Assembly (NCBI GenBank): GCA_015064895.1 | Contig: SVRI01000001.1 | Span: 300,043-364,042 of the forward strand | From: Oscillospiraceae bacterium | GTDB lineage: Bacteria > Bacillota > Clostridia > Oscillospirales > CAG-382 | Reading direction: 5' to 3' | DNA: 64,000 nt | In this document: piece by piece, positions 1 through 9,519 of the stretch | Numbering within the stretch: the stretch's first letter is position 1 | How the letters are laid out: every line of letters begins with the position of its first letter | The notes under the pieces: generated by a model | What the model saw: the letters and a program-made list of their open reading frames with translations, nothing else | Told to the model about the DNA's origin: nothing | The model's database searches: none | Made by a program: the position numbers and the translations under genes

Positions 1-317
1 ATGTCTTCATTATCTGCGGATTCAATGATTTTCTTTGCCCATGTGTCGCTTTCGCCGCCCGTGTAGATGAAAACATCACAGGTGGAAACAGCAAGAATGT
101 CGGAAGGAGACGGTTCGTATGTATGTACCTCGTTTCCGGGAGAAATAAGCATTTTTATTTCAACGTTATCGACGTTTTGTGTTATTTGTCTTGCAAAATC
201 ATAGTGCGGAAATGCCGTTACTACTATTGTCAACTTTCCGTCATCCTTATTTCCGCCGCAGCCGACAAGAACAAGCATCAGCAGTATGCATGCAAGCATC
301 AAAGCTGTTTTTTTCAT
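1..317 (-). CDS. Zinc/manganese ABC transporter substrate-binding lipoprotein (ZnuA/AdcA-like), N-terminal part only, runs off the left end
   Basis: Reverse strand reads MKKTALMLACILLMLVLVGCGGNKDDGKLTIVVTAFPHYDFARQITQNVDNVEIKMLISPGNEVHTYEPSPSDI...: lipobox LVGC and the HTYEPSPSD motif typical of ZnuA-family SBPs. Not in the ORF track because it is open at the window edge. Confidence 0.85.
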   Translation of the reverse strand, partial: MKKTALMLACILLMLVLVGCGGNKDDGKLTIVVTAFPHYDFARQITQNVDNVEIKMLISPGNEVHTYEPSPSDILAVSTCDVFIYTGGESDTWAKKIIESADNED

Positions 318-414
318 ATACTCACCCCGAAACGAAATTGAAAACCGTTTTCATATTGTCATGAAAGTATATCACAGTATACCGTATTTGTCAAGGATGT
401 TTGTGCAAATAAAG

Positions 415-443
415 TTGACACGCAATGGATTATTCTGTATAAT
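415..443 (+). promoter_or_regulatory. Consensus sigma-A promoter: TTGACA-17 nt-TATAAT
   Basis: TTGACA at 415-420, 17-nt spacer, TATAAT at 438-443, upstream of the AraC gene at 497. Confidence 0.8.
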
Positions 444-496
444 CAAGGCGAGATTGAAAAATTTATATAAAAACGGCTATATAGCAGGAGGTAAAA

Positions 497-1354
497 ATGT
501 TTTATCCTGTAAAACAGATATCGGTTGACGGTGTATACACTATTATTGATTCAAAAAAGAAACCCGACTTTCGCTTTGAGGGCGAAAGCCACCCCTTCTG
601 GGAATTAGTTTACGTCAAGGAGGGAAATGTCGGTATTTCCGCCGATGAAAGAATTTACAGCCTTTCGGCAGGGGATGTAATATTTCACAAGCCCATGGAA
701 TTTCACAGAATATGGTCAAGCGAAAACTCAAGCCCCGAGATTTATGTTCTCACCTTTGAGGCAAGCGGCGAGAGGGTGAACGAGCTTGAAAATCTTTCCA
801 TGAAGCTTAATGAGGCGAGTATAATTTTGCTTGAAAAATGCGTGAATCTCGGAAAAAAAGCGTTTGACTTCAACAGAGGCAGAAGTGTTATAGATGTTAT
901 CGACAAAAGGCTTTGTCAGGAATACTGCAACTTTCTTGAGGTATTCATGCTGTCGCTGGTTTCAAGAGGCTCATCCGAAAAGCTGCCTATTGAATCCTCC
1001 TCCGATTCGAGACTTTTCTCGGACGTGGTGCTGTTTTTGCGTGATAACATTGATGAAAAGCTGACTATCGATGTTATTGCCGACAGATTCTTTGTCAGCC
1101 GTTCGAGAATAAAGAAGCTCTTTTCCAAATATTCGGGACTTGGCGTTATCGGATATTTCAACAACATGAAAATACTTGAGGCTCAAAAGCTGTTGCGTGA
1201 AGGTCTGACGGTTGCCGAAACTGCCGAAAAACTCGGTTTTTCCAATCAGTTTTATTTTTGTACTGTATTCAAGAAGATTACTGCTTTAACCCCTTCTGAA
1301 TTCAGGCGCAGAGAAATGTTAGAAATTGCAAAAAAGCTATTGACAAATAAATAA
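497..1354 (+). CDS. AraC family transcriptional regulator with N-terminal cupin domain
   Basis: C-terminal double HTH (DVIADRFFVSRSRIKKLFSKYSGLGVIGYFNNMKILEAQKLLREG...TVAETAEKLGFSNQFYFCTVFKKITALTPSEFRR); SD aggaggt upstream. Confidence 0.93.
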   Translation: MFYPVKQISVDGVYTIIDSKKKPDFRFEGESHPFWELVYVKEGNVGISADERIYSLSAGDVIFHKPMEFHRIWSSENSSPEIYVLTFEASGERVNELENLSMKLNEASIILLEKCVNLGKKAFDFNRGRSVIDVIDKRLCQEYCNFLEVFMLSLVSRGSSEKLPIESSSDSRLFSDVVLFLRDNIDEKLTIDVIADRFFVSRSRIKKLFSKYSGLGVIGYFNNMKILEAQKLLREGLTVAETAEKLGFSNQFYFCTVFKKITALTPSEFRRREMLEIAKKLLTNK

Positions 1355-1513
1355 CAATCAACTACAATCTATACTGGAACAAGTTGGGAATATAATAAAT
1401 AGGTAGAAACGTGACAGGAAGTACAGATTTGTTGTGTCCTCTAACAAATTCCCCCACACCCACACTATAGGATATTCCACACCATTGAACGAAAATTTTA
1501 AGGAGAAAGTTTT

Positions 1514-3274
1514 ATGACAGTTCAAAACGTATTAACTATGTTAATGGGTCTTGTGCTTTTCCTCTTTGGTATGAACCTTATGGGTGAAGCACTCGAAAAA
1601 CGCGCGGGGAATAAACTCAAAGATATTCTCGCAACACTTACATCAAGTAAAATCAAGGGCTTTATACTCGGTCTTGTGGTTACTTGTGTTATTCAGTCTT
1701 CCTCGGCAACAACTGTTATGGTGGTCGGTTTTGTAAACTCGGGTATCATGACACTCGGTCAGGCAATTCCCGTTATTATGGGTGCCAACATCGGTACAAC
1801 TATCACCTCATGGATTCTGTCGCTTTCGGGACTTTCCGGTTCAGCATGGTACATCACAATGTTCAAACCCGCAACCTTTGTTCCGATACTTGCCGTAATA
1901 GGTATAGTGTGCTTTATGTTCCTCAAAAAGGCAAAGTACAAGGATGTAGGTCTTATACTTATTGGCTTTTCAACCCTCATGTTCGGTATGGAAACCATGT
2001 CGGGTGCCGTTAAGGTGCTTAAAGACGTTCCCGAATTTGCAAGTCTTCTTACGAAATTTGAAAATCCCATACTCGGTGTTATTGCCGGTGCAGTTATCAC
2101 GGGTATCATTCAGTCGTCCTCGGCTTCCGTCGGTATCCTTCAGGCACTTGCCGGAGCTACCGGTGCGGTTACAATAGGTGCAACCGTTCCCATTATAATG
2201 GGTCAGAATATCGGTACATGTGTTACTGCCATGATTTCCTCTGTAGGAGCAAACAAGAACGCAAAGAGAACGGCGGCAGTGCACCTTTACTTCAACATAA
2301 TCGGTACGGTTGTGTCGTTAACGATATATTCGATAGTGACAAGCTTTATTCATATCCCTGTTCTTTCGCAGTCAGCCGACCAGTTCAGCATAGCAGTTGT
2401 GCATACGGCGTTTAACGTTATCTGTACGCTTATTCTCTTCCCGTTTGCTTCCCAGCTTGAAAAGCTTGCTGTAAAAACAGTCGGAAACAAGAAGGGCGAG
2501 GTTGACAAGACTATCATGCTTGACGAACGTCTTATCGCAACTCCTGCAATTGCAATTGCACGTTGTAAGGAAGTTGTAAACGATATGTCAAAGCTTTCGG
2601 TTGATGCACTTGGCAAAACGTTTGATATGTTCGGTTCTTTCAGCGAAAAGACCTACGACGAAATCCAAAGACTTGAGGATGAGGTCGACAAGTATGAGGA
2701 TACAGTCGGTACATATCTTGTAAAGCTTTCGGCTTCAAATCTCACTCCCGAAAACTCAAGAGAGGTTACAAAGCTTCTCCACACCATCGGCGACCTTGAA
2801 AGACTGTCTGACCACGCAGTAAATATCGCAAAGTCATTGCAGGAAATGTCGGATAAGAAGCTTAGATTCTCCGAAAAGGCAAACAAGGAAATTGCAACAA
2901 TGATTGAGGCTGTGCGTGAAATCACATATCTTGCACATAATTGCTTTGTTGACAGCAACCTTAAAACAGCATATCTTGTAGAACCTCTTGAACAGGTTAT
3001 CGACTACTTAAAGGCTGAAATTAAGAAGGGCCATATCCAGAGACTCCAAAAGGAAGAATGTACAATCGAAATGGGATTTGTGCTTTCCGACCTTATCACA
3101 AACCTCGAACGTGTTTCCGACCATTGCTCGAATATCGCAGGCTGCGTAATCGAGCTTACAAAGGACGAGCTTTCCTTGCATGAATACTACCACGAAATCA
3201 AGGACGGCGACGACTTCAGAACGGAATACTTCAACAAGAAGTACAATATGTACATGGAAAAGTACGCTATATAA
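1514..3274 (+). CDS. Na/Pi cotransporter family protein with C-terminal PhoU-like domain
   Basis: Two QSSSA motifs (VIQSSSATTVMVVGF, IIQSSSASVGILQALA) plus a C-terminal PhoU-type helical region; SD aaggagaaag. Confidence 0.93.
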   Translation: MTVQNVLTMLMGLVLFLFGMNLMGEALEKRAGNKLKDILATLTSSKIKGFILGLVVTCVIQSSSATTVMVVGFVNSGIMTLGQAIPVIMGANIGTTITSWILSLSGLSGSAWYITMFKPATFVPILAVIGIVCFMFLKKAKYKDVGLILIGFSTLMFGMETMSGAVKVLKDVPEFASLLTKFENPILGVIAGAVITGIIQSSSASVGILQALAGATGAVTIGATVPIIMGQNIGTCVTAMISSVGANKNAKRTAAVHLYFNIIGTVVSLTIYSIVTSFIHIPVLSQSADQFSIAVVHTAFNVICTLILFPFASQLEKLAVKTVGNKKGEVDKTIMLDERLIATPAIAIARCKEVVNDMSKLSVDALGKTFDMFGSFSEKTYDEIQRLEDEVDKYEDTVGTYLVKLSASNLTPENSREVTKLLHTIGDLERLSDHAVNIAKSLQEMSDKKLRFSEKANKEIATMIEAVREITYLAHNCFVDSNLKTAYLVEPLEQVIDYLKAEIKKGHIQRLQKEECTIEMGFVLSDLITNLERVSDHCSNIAGCVIELTKDELSLHEYYHEIKDGDDFRTEYFNKKYNMYMEKYAI

Positions 3275-3305
3275 AAAAGTGCCGTCGTAAGACGGCACTT
3301 TTTAG
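3275..3305 (+). terminator. Rho-independent terminator
   Basis: AAAAGTGCCGTCGTAAGACGGCACTTTTT. Confidence 0.85.
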
Positions 3306-3430
3306 TTAGGAGTTAGGAGTGTAGGGACAGGCGTCCTCGACTGTCCGAGTTAGGAGTGCGGAATGAGCTGCGGCTCGCCGCTTAGGAGTTAGGAGTTAGG
3401 AGTTAGGAGTTAGGAGTTAGGAGTTGGGGA
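3304..3430. repeat. Short tandem repeat tract (7-bp unit GTTAGGA) interrupted by a longer dispersed-looking sequence
   Basis: gttaggagttaggagtgtagggacaggcgtcctcgactgtccgagttaggag...gccgcttaggagttaggagttaggagttaggagttaggagttagg. Confidence 0.85.
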
Positions 3431-3481
3431 TGAGATATCAACAAAAAAAGCCACCCGACGGGCGGCTTTGATATTCGTGTA

Positions 3482-4348
3482 CTATGCTTCAACCTTGTAT
3501 CCAACCGAATATTCTTCACCCGGCTTTAACATTGTGATGTAAGGCTTGTCCTCGAACTTTCCGCTTTCGCCGATTATCGGAGGGAGTCCGTTCCAGGGTT
3601 CAAGACAGAGATAAGGTGACTGCTTGCCCGGTGCTGTCCAGAGAACCAGCTCCTTGAAGCCTGTGTAGTCGAATGTAAGGTGAACATCGTTTGTTTCCTT
3701 GTTGACAATGGAAACCTTGTTACTCTTTACACCCTTGACAAAGAGTGCGTCAATGTCGAAGTCTGCGTACTTGAGTTCCCACTGCTTGCCTTCAAGTCTC
3801 TTTTCTATAACAAACTCGTCGCAGTACTGTGACTTTTCGTTGCAGTAGCCGATGTCGCAGTTTTCGTCCTGTTCAAATACAAGCTTGTAGCTTTCGATTC
3901 CTTCGGGAAGAAGGAAACCGGGATGACCGCCTACGCAGAAGGGCATATCACGCTCATCAAGATTCTTTACGGTAAATGTAGTGGAGAAACCGCTGTCGGA
4001 AATTTCGTGTGTTATCTTGAAGGAGAACTTGAAGGGATAATTCTTGAGTGTTTCGGCTGTTTCACGAAGCTCAAACACAACCTTTGTATCACTTGATTCG
4101 ATAAGACTGAGTTCACTCTGTCTTACAAAACCGTGACGTGTGGGTATTTCACACTCCTTGCCTTCAATAAGCGTTTTGCCGTCAACAAGACTGCTGACAA
4201 AGGGGAAAAGGGCAGGGGCTCTGCCGGGCCAGTACTTTTCGTCGCCGGTCCATACGTATTCCTTGCCGTTCTTCTTGTAGGAGATAAGCTCACCGCCGAG
4301 AGTTCTTGCGGTAGCCTCAATGCCGTTTTTCTTTAATGTTACGTTCAT
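3482..4348 (-). CDS. Aldose 1-epimerase / galactose mutarotase-like protein
   Basis: ARTLGGELISYKKNGKEYVWTGDEKYWPGRAPALFPFVSSL...TRHGFVRQSELSL...CVGGHPGF...LCLEPWNGLPP. Confidence 0.92.
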   Translation of the reverse strand: MNVTLKKNGIEATARTLGGELISYKKNGKEYVWTGDEKYWPGRAPALFPFVSSLVDGKTLIEGKECEIPTRHGFVRQSELSLIESSDTKVVFELRETAETLKNYPFKFSFKITHEISDSGFSTTFTVKNLDERDMPFCVGGHPGFLLPEGIESYKLVFEQDENCDIGYCNEKSQYCDEFVIEKRLEGKQWELKYADFDIDALFVKGVKSNKVSIVNKETNDVHLTFDYTGFKELVLWTAPGKQSPYLCLEPWNGLPPIIGESGKFEDKPYITMLKPGEEYSVGYKVEA

Positions 4349-4460
4349 AATATGCCTCCTTGGAGTATTTTTGTTTTACAAAAACAGTATAAAACAAAAC
4401 GGAGTTTTTTTCAAGTATCCGGGTTGACTTTTTGAGATTAATTATGTAGAATTATCGTAT

Positions 4461-4586
4461 AAGCCTTCCCCGAAGAACGGGGAAGGTGTCACGAAGTGAC
4501 GGATGAGGATGAATTCGGAATGTTTTGGTATCACCTCCTCAGTCACCTTGCGGTGACAGCTCCCCCTTTATAAAGGGGAAGCCTTG
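4461..4586. repeat. Palindromic intergenic element (CCTTCCCC...GGTGTCACGAAGTGACGGATGAGG type)
   Basis: Consecutive hairpins CCTTCCCCgaagaacGGGGAAGG, GTCACgaaGTGAC, TCACCttgcGGTGA, CCCCTTtatAAAGGGG; inverted overall layout; related elements at 33641 and 40881. Confidence 0.7.
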
Positions 4587-4603
4587 AAGACTTCGTCGAA
4601 AGG

Positions 4604-5722
4604 ATGAAATATATGTCACAAAAATACGACGTTGCAGCATTTATATGGCCGTCTTACACAGGCGATGAACCCAGAAGCAGAATTTTCTGGCCCGAGGGTT
4701 ACGGCGAATGGCAGACGGTAAAGGCGTTCAAAGGATATATACCCGAGGAAAAATGGCCGAGAAAACCGCTGTGGGGATATGTCAATGAAGCAGATCCCTA
4801 TGTTATGGAAATGGAAATTGAGGCGGCGGCAAGCCACGGTGTAAATGTATTTATCTATGACTGGTACTGGTTTGACGGACGTCCTTTTCTTGAACAGTGC
4901 CTTGACAACGGTTACCTTAAGGCGAGAAACAATGATAAGGTGAAGTTCTATATCATGTGGGCAAACCATACGGCAACAAGCCTTTGGGATAAAAGAACGG
5001 CAGAGCTTGGTGTTCCGATTTGGGACGGAGCTGTTGACAGAAAGAATTTTGATATAATTGTCCGCAAGACGATTGATATGTACTTCTCCCATCCGTCATA
5101 TTATAAGATAGACGGCAAGCCGGTGTATATGATTTATGACCTTGCAAACTTAATCAGAGGTCTCGGCGGTATGGAACAAACAAAGAAAGCACTTGATTAT
5201 TTCAGAGAAGAAACGGTAAAGGCAGGCTATCCCGGTCTTGAGCTTCAGTTGACCCTCAGGAGCGAAGGTACTATGAATGCTACCGGCTTTGATGCGGCAT
5301 TTGACGGAAATCTTGTTGATGCGGTGCATACCCTCGGCTTTGACAGCGTGACGCACTATCAGTTCGCCCACTTTGCAAATCTTGACAGGGACTATCTTGA
5401 AATACTTGAAGAAGCAAAACAAGAATGGGAAAAGATGGAAAAGATGTTTAATATCCCTTATTACCCCCACATTTCGTTGGGCTGGGATACTTCACCGAGA
5501 TACAATAAGCTTACGGGTGCGGTGGTAAGAAATAACACCCCCGAAAACATCAAAAAGGGAATGGAAATGGCAAAGGCGTATGTTGATTCTCACAAGAATC
5601 TCAAAGCACCCCTTGTCACCGTCAATAGCTGGAACGAATGGACAGAGACCAGCTACCTTGAACCCGATGACCTTTACGGTTACGGATATCTTGAAGCAAT
5701 AAGAGATACATTTTTGAATTGA
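4604..5722 (+). CDS. Glycoside hydrolase family 99-like / WbsX-family protein
   Basis: MSQKYDVAAFIWPSYTGDEPRSRIFWPEGYGEWQTVK...NVFIYDWYWFDGRPFLEQCLD...KFYIMWANH...VNSWNEWTETSYLEPD. Confidence 0.85.
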   Translation: MKYMSQKYDVAAFIWPSYTGDEPRSRIFWPEGYGEWQTVKAFKGYIPEEKWPRKPLWGYVNEADPYVMEMEIEAAASHGVNVFIYDWYWFDGRPFLEQCLDNGYLKARNNDKVKFYIMWANHTATSLWDKRTAELGVPIWDGAVDRKNFDIIVRKTIDMYFSHPSYYKIDGKPVYMIYDLANLIRGLGGMEQTKKALDYFREETVKAGYPGLELQLTLRSEGTMNATGFDAAFDGNLVDAVHTLGFDSVTHYQFAHFANLDRDYLEILEEAKQEWEKMEKMFNIPYYPHISLGWDTSPRYNKLTGAVVRNNTPENIKKGMEMAKAYVDSHKNLKAPLVTVNSWNEWTETSYLEPDDLYGYGYLEAIRDTFLN

Positions 5723-5736
5723 GGATGGTGTTTGAT

Positions 5737-6756
5737 ATGAAAAAACTGTTATTATTAATTTTGGCTTTGTTAACGGCATGCTCTGTTTTGCTTTCGGGAT
5801 GTTATTTGAGTCTGTCGAATGTAGACAATGACCGTGATGACAGCGATGAGGATGAAGAAGACGAGAGAGGTGAAGCGTTGATTGTTGCCACGGGCGGTAA
5901 TTCCGGAACTTACTATGCGTACGGTATGGCTATGGCTCACGTAATTTCCGATGAAACGGGTATTGAGCTTGACGTTCAGTCAACAGGTGCATCCAAGGCA
6001 AACATCCAGCTTATCCGGGCAGGCGAAGCAGATGTCGCCATGGTTCAGAACGATGTTATGTACTATGCTTATACAGGAATAAATCATTTTGACGGAGAAA
6101 TGTATCGCGGCTTCTCTGTGTTGGCAACTCTTTATCCGGAGCTTGTGCAGATTGTTGCAAGAAAGGACAGCGGCATTACAACAGTTTCAGACCTTGCAGG
6201 TAAGAGAGTTTCGGTAGGCGATGCAGGCAGCGGTACTGAATTAAACGCAAAGCATATTCTTGGCGCATGCGGTATAGATATTGAAAATGATATAGAAAAG
6301 TATAACTTTGACTTCGGTAAGTCTGCAGATGCTCTCAAGGAAGGCACAGTAGATGCATTCTTCTGCGTAGCAGGTATTCCTACAACAGCTATCACAGAGC
6401 TTGCAATAAGCCACGAAATCGTTGTTGTTTCCGTAGATGATTATGTCTATAACAACCTTTATGACGATTATCAGTTCTATACACAGCAGACAATCCCTGC
6501 AGGTACATACAAGGGTGTTGACAAAGATATTAAGACCGTAGCGGTAATGGCAACATATATCGTTGACAACGACCTCGATGAAGAAACAGTATACGAATTC
6601 ACAAAGGCTCTCTTTGAAAAGAAGGACGATATTGCCGATGCTCATGCAAAGGGTGACGAACTCGATGTAGAAACAGCCATCAACGGTATTCCCGAAGAAG
6701 TGCCGATTCATCCCGGTGCAGAAAAGTATTATAAAGAAGCAGGAATTATTCGCTGA
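5737..6756 (+). CDS. TAXI family TRAP transporter solute-binding lipoprotein (copy 1)
   Basis: Lipobox LLSGC; ATGGNSGTYYAYGMAMAHVISDETGIELDVQSTGASKANIQLIRAGEADVAMVQNDVMYYAYTG; GKRVSVGDAGSGTELNA. ATG at 5737 preferred over the tracked TTG at 5719. Confidence 0.92.
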   Translation: MKKLLLLILALLTACSVLLSGCYLSLSNVDNDRDDSDEDEEDERGEALIVATGGNSGTYYAYGMAMAHVISDETGIELDVQSTGASKANIQLIRAGEADVAMVQNDVMYYAYTGINHFDGEMYRGFSVLATLYPELVQIVARKDSGITTVSDLAGKRVSVGDAGSGTELNAKHILGACGIDIENDIEKYNFDFGKSADALKEGTVDAFFCVAGIPTTAITELAISHEIVVVSVDDYVYNNLYDDYQFYTQQTIPAGTYKGVDKDIKTVAVMATYIVDNDLDEETVYEFTKALFEKKDDIADAHAKGDELDVETAINGIPEEVPIHPGAEKYYKEAGIIR

Positions 6757-6797
6757 TTGAACTTATTTTATGAATTTAAAAAGTGTAAATAATTCAG

Positions 6798-6825
6798 AAA
6801 TCCGCCGTCGGCGGATTTCTTTTTG
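6798..6825. terminator. Hairpin terminator between convergent genes
   Basis: AAATCCGCCGTCGGCGGATTTCTTTTT. Confidence 0.8.
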
Positions 6826-6835
6826 TGTTATGGGA

Positions 6836-7945
6836 TTACTTTAAATATCTGTCTGCAAAGTCCATAAAGAGTTTCCAGTCGTGTTCTTCAAGGTTGTGGT
6901 CGCCGGGTGCTCTGTGGTAGGCAATTGTACCTTCATGATAAGGTTTGTTGATTTCGACCTTTTCGTCATCCATGATAAAACCGGGAAGTCCGTAAAGCTC
7001 ATATACGGGAGAAGCAAGCTTGCAGGAACGAAGTTCTTCATCGGGACCTGCCCATGCATCATCCTCGTTGCTCTTGACATATAGAGGTCTCGGCGCAATT
7101 GCGGCAAGTAACATATGCTGGTCGCAGGGAAGCATTTCTTCTCTTTCGTTGAACTTGTGATAATTGCCGCAGAACCAGTCGGAAATGTTTATGTTCCATA
7201 TGCGCTCAACACCTTCGCTGTCGCCTCGTGTAAATGCTGCACCCGAACAGCCTGAATCGTTGGAAATGCAAAGGGCAAATCTTTTGTCTGTTGCCGATGC
7301 CCAGAGAGCCGCTTTGCCTGCACGGGAGTGACCTGAAATTGCAACCTTTGTGTGTTCAACATCGATGTCTGTTTCGAGATAGTCCATGATTCTCGAAGCA
7401 CCGTACGCCCATCCTGAAACATTGCCCCACGAATGGTTGTCTCTGTCACTTGCATCGGGTTGTACTGCGGCGAAAACGCCCTTTTTGAATTCAGGCTTGT
7501 GTATCCAGTCGGGAGAAACATCAAGTGTTGACATTACCGCACAGCCGTAACCTCTTTTTGCGATTTCCGTTATGGGTAAAAAGTAGTTTTCGGGGTTGTT
7601 TACGGGATCAACCTTCTGCATGTGTGATTCGTTGAGTACGTGAAGGAAAACAGGCACAGGAGTTTTTTTATAGCATTCTTTGGGAAGGAAAAGGGTAAAG
7701 GGCATTGAAAAGCCGAGGAAGGATATTGTGATGTCCTTCTTCACGAGAGGGTAGGACATGTAGTCCTCTGTAATTCTGTCAACGCTGAAGGATAAATCGT
7801 GGGGCTTTTCCATGGGTCTTACGCCGTATATGAAGTTTGATAAAAGCACCATGATTTCTTCTCGTCTGTAGGTTTCCCAATCGTATACGTTCTGTATTTT
7901 TTCTCCGCTTATTGAAATCAGCGGATCAAGGCGTGAGTAGTCCAT
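6836..7945 (-). CDS. Alpha/beta hydrolase, CE15 glucuronoyl esterase-like
   Basis: AISGHSRAGKAALWASATDKRFALCISNDSGCSGAAFTRGDSEGVERI...WFCGNYHKFNEREEMLPCDQHMLLAAIAPRPLYVKSNEDDAWAGPDEE matches the bacterial CE15 pattern GxSRxGK...DQHxLxAxxAPRP. Confidence 0.85.
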   Translation of the reverse strand: MDYSRLDPLISISGEKIQNVYDWETYRREEIMVLLSNFIYGVRPMEKPHDLSFSVDRITEDYMSYPLVKKDITISFLGFSMPFTLFLPKECYKKTPVPVFLHVLNESHMQKVDPVNNPENYFLPITEIAKRGYGCAVMSTLDVSPDWIHKPEFKKGVFAAVQPDASDRDNHSWGNVSGWAYGASRIMDYLETDIDVEHTKVAISGHSRAGKAALWASATDKRFALCISNDSGCSGAAFTRGDSEGVERIWNINISDWFCGNYHKFNEREEMLPCDQHMLLAAIAPRPLYVKSNEDDAWAGPDEELRSCKLASPVYELYGLPGFIMDDEKVEINKPYHEGTIAYHRAPGDHNLEEHDWKLFMDFADRYLK

Positions 7946-8258
7946 GAACTGTTCTCCTTGAGTCTGAATTTTAATATTGTATTCAGTATAATACTTTATT
8001 CGGATTTGTCAATAGAATATTTGCCGTGATAAAAAACAATTTGCGTAAAAACTTTGCCTTTGGAAATAAGGCTGATTTTTGAAGTAAAATGAAGTGCAGG
8101 AAGCCCGATTTTGACGGATTTCCTGCATTTTTTGCATAAACTGACGCGGAAATATTCGAAAAACACCCCGTCGTTTAAGTTTCTGACTGCACTTTCTTGC
8201 CGAAAAAACATATAAATCTGTAAAAATGTGCAATTTTTGACATATTTTATATAAAGTA

Positions 8259-8287
8259 TTGACTTTTTTATGATTCGTAATTATAAT
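8259..8287 (+). promoter_or_regulatory. Promoter TTGACT-17 nt-TATAAT
   Basis: TTGACT 8259-8264, TATAAT 8282-8287 upstream of TAXI copy 2. Confidence 0.7.
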
Positions 8288-8345
8288 ATGAAGTGAATAA
8301 TCTCTTTAATAATTATTCAAATAAGAATTTTCGGAGGTAACTCAA

Positions 8346-9338
8346 ATGAAAAAGACATTATGTCTCGTACTCGCAGTGCTTATGGTTTTCACAGTAGTAC
8401 TTACAGGCTGTGGAAAGAAAGCGGATGGCGATAATGGCGAAAAGAAAACTGAAAAGATCATTCTTACAACAGGTGGCGAAGCAGGTACATATTATGGTTA
8501 CTGCACAGCTATGAGCGGTGTTCTCACAGACAATACTGGAATTGAATTTAAGGTTCTCACTTCCGGTGGTTCCAAGGCAAACATTCAGCGTATTCAGGTT
8601 GAAGATGCAAATATGGCTATTGTTCAGAACGACGTTATGTATTATGCATACACTGGTACAGACCTTTTCACCGGTGAACAGACACAGGACTTCTCTGCAA
8701 TGGCTGTTCTTTACCCCGAACTCTGCCAGATCATCGCTACTAAGGAAAGCGGCATCAAGACTGTTGCTGACCTCAAAGGTAAGCGTGTATCTGTAGGTGA
8801 CGCAGGCAGCGGCGTTGAATTCAACGCAAAACAGATTCTTGAAGCTTACGGCATTGATATGAACAAGGATATTGAAAAGCAGAACCTTGGATTTGATGCT
8901 TCCGCTGACGCTCTCAAGGACGGCAAGATAGATGCATTTTTCTGCGTAGCAGGTATTCCTACAACAGCCATCACAACACTTGCACTCAATAACGAGATTG
9001 AAGTTGTTGAAGTGGAAGACGACAAATTCGAAGAACTTGCTTCCAAGTACGGATTCTATACAAAGCAGATCGTTCCCGCAGGCACATACACAGGTGTTGA
9101 TGAAGACAAGCAGACTGTTGCAGTTATGGCTACATACATTGTTGATAACGACCTTTCTGAAGAAACTGTTTACAACATGACAAAGGCTATGTTTGAAAAC
9201 AAGGATGCAATCATTGCTGTTCACAAGAAGGGTGAAGAACTTGATGTGAACAAGGCGATAGAAGGTATTCCTGCTGAAGTACCCCTCCATCCCGGTGCAG
9301 CGAAGTACTACAAGGAAGTTGGCGTACTCGCTGAATAA
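8346..9338 (+). CDS. TAXI family TRAP transporter solute-binding lipoprotein (copy 2)
   Basis: Lipobox VLTGC; TTGGEAGTYYGYCTAMSGVLTDNTGIEFKVLTSGGSKANIQRIQVEDANMAIVQNDVMYYAYTG; strong similarity to copy 1. Confidence 0.94.
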   Translation: MKKTLCLVLAVLMVFTVVLTGCGKKADGDNGEKKTEKIILTTGGEAGTYYGYCTAMSGVLTDNTGIEFKVLTSGGSKANIQRIQVEDANMAIVQNDVMYYAYTGTDLFTGEQTQDFSAMAVLYPELCQIIATKESGIKTVADLKGKRVSVGDAGSGVEFNAKQILEAYGIDMNKDIEKQNLGFDASADALKDGKIDAFFCVAGIPTTAITTLALNNEIEVVEVEDDKFEELASKYGFYTKQIVPAGTYTGVDEDKQTVAVMATYIVDNDLSEETVYNMTKAMFENKDAIIAVHKKGEELDVNKAIEGIPAEVPLHPGAAKYYKEVGVLAE

Positions 9339-9368
9339 TATTTAGATTAACTTGATGTCAAACTAATC

Positions 9369-9408
9369 GCAGCCGTAGTTGTGCTAACGATTACGGCTGT
9401 GGTTTTTT
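9369..9408 (+). terminator. Hairpin terminator or attenuator between SBP and permease
   Basis: GCAGCCGTAgttgtgctaacgatTACGGCTGTGGTTTTTT. Confidence 0.75.
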
Positions 9409-9519
9409 ATGCGATTATTGTTGGATTTATATATTTTCCTTAGTGAACGTAATGTGCTTTACGTAGGAGCGTATATAAGTTCAACAGAACAGCAACAACA
9501 GAAACAGGAGGAATTTGGT

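Noticed and set aside
3360-3430. CRISPR array candidate
   Set aside because: Pure 7-bp tandem repeat without spacers; no cas genes in the window.
7996-8233. Two overlapping short minus-strand ORFs
   Set aside because: AT-rich intergenic sequence with a hairpin (GCAGGAAgcccgattttgacggaTTTCCTGC); no SD and no protein-like composition.
8358-9290. 310-aa antisense ORF opposite TAXI copy 2
   Set aside because: Shadow ORF; the sense strand carries clear TAXI motifs, signal peptide and SD.
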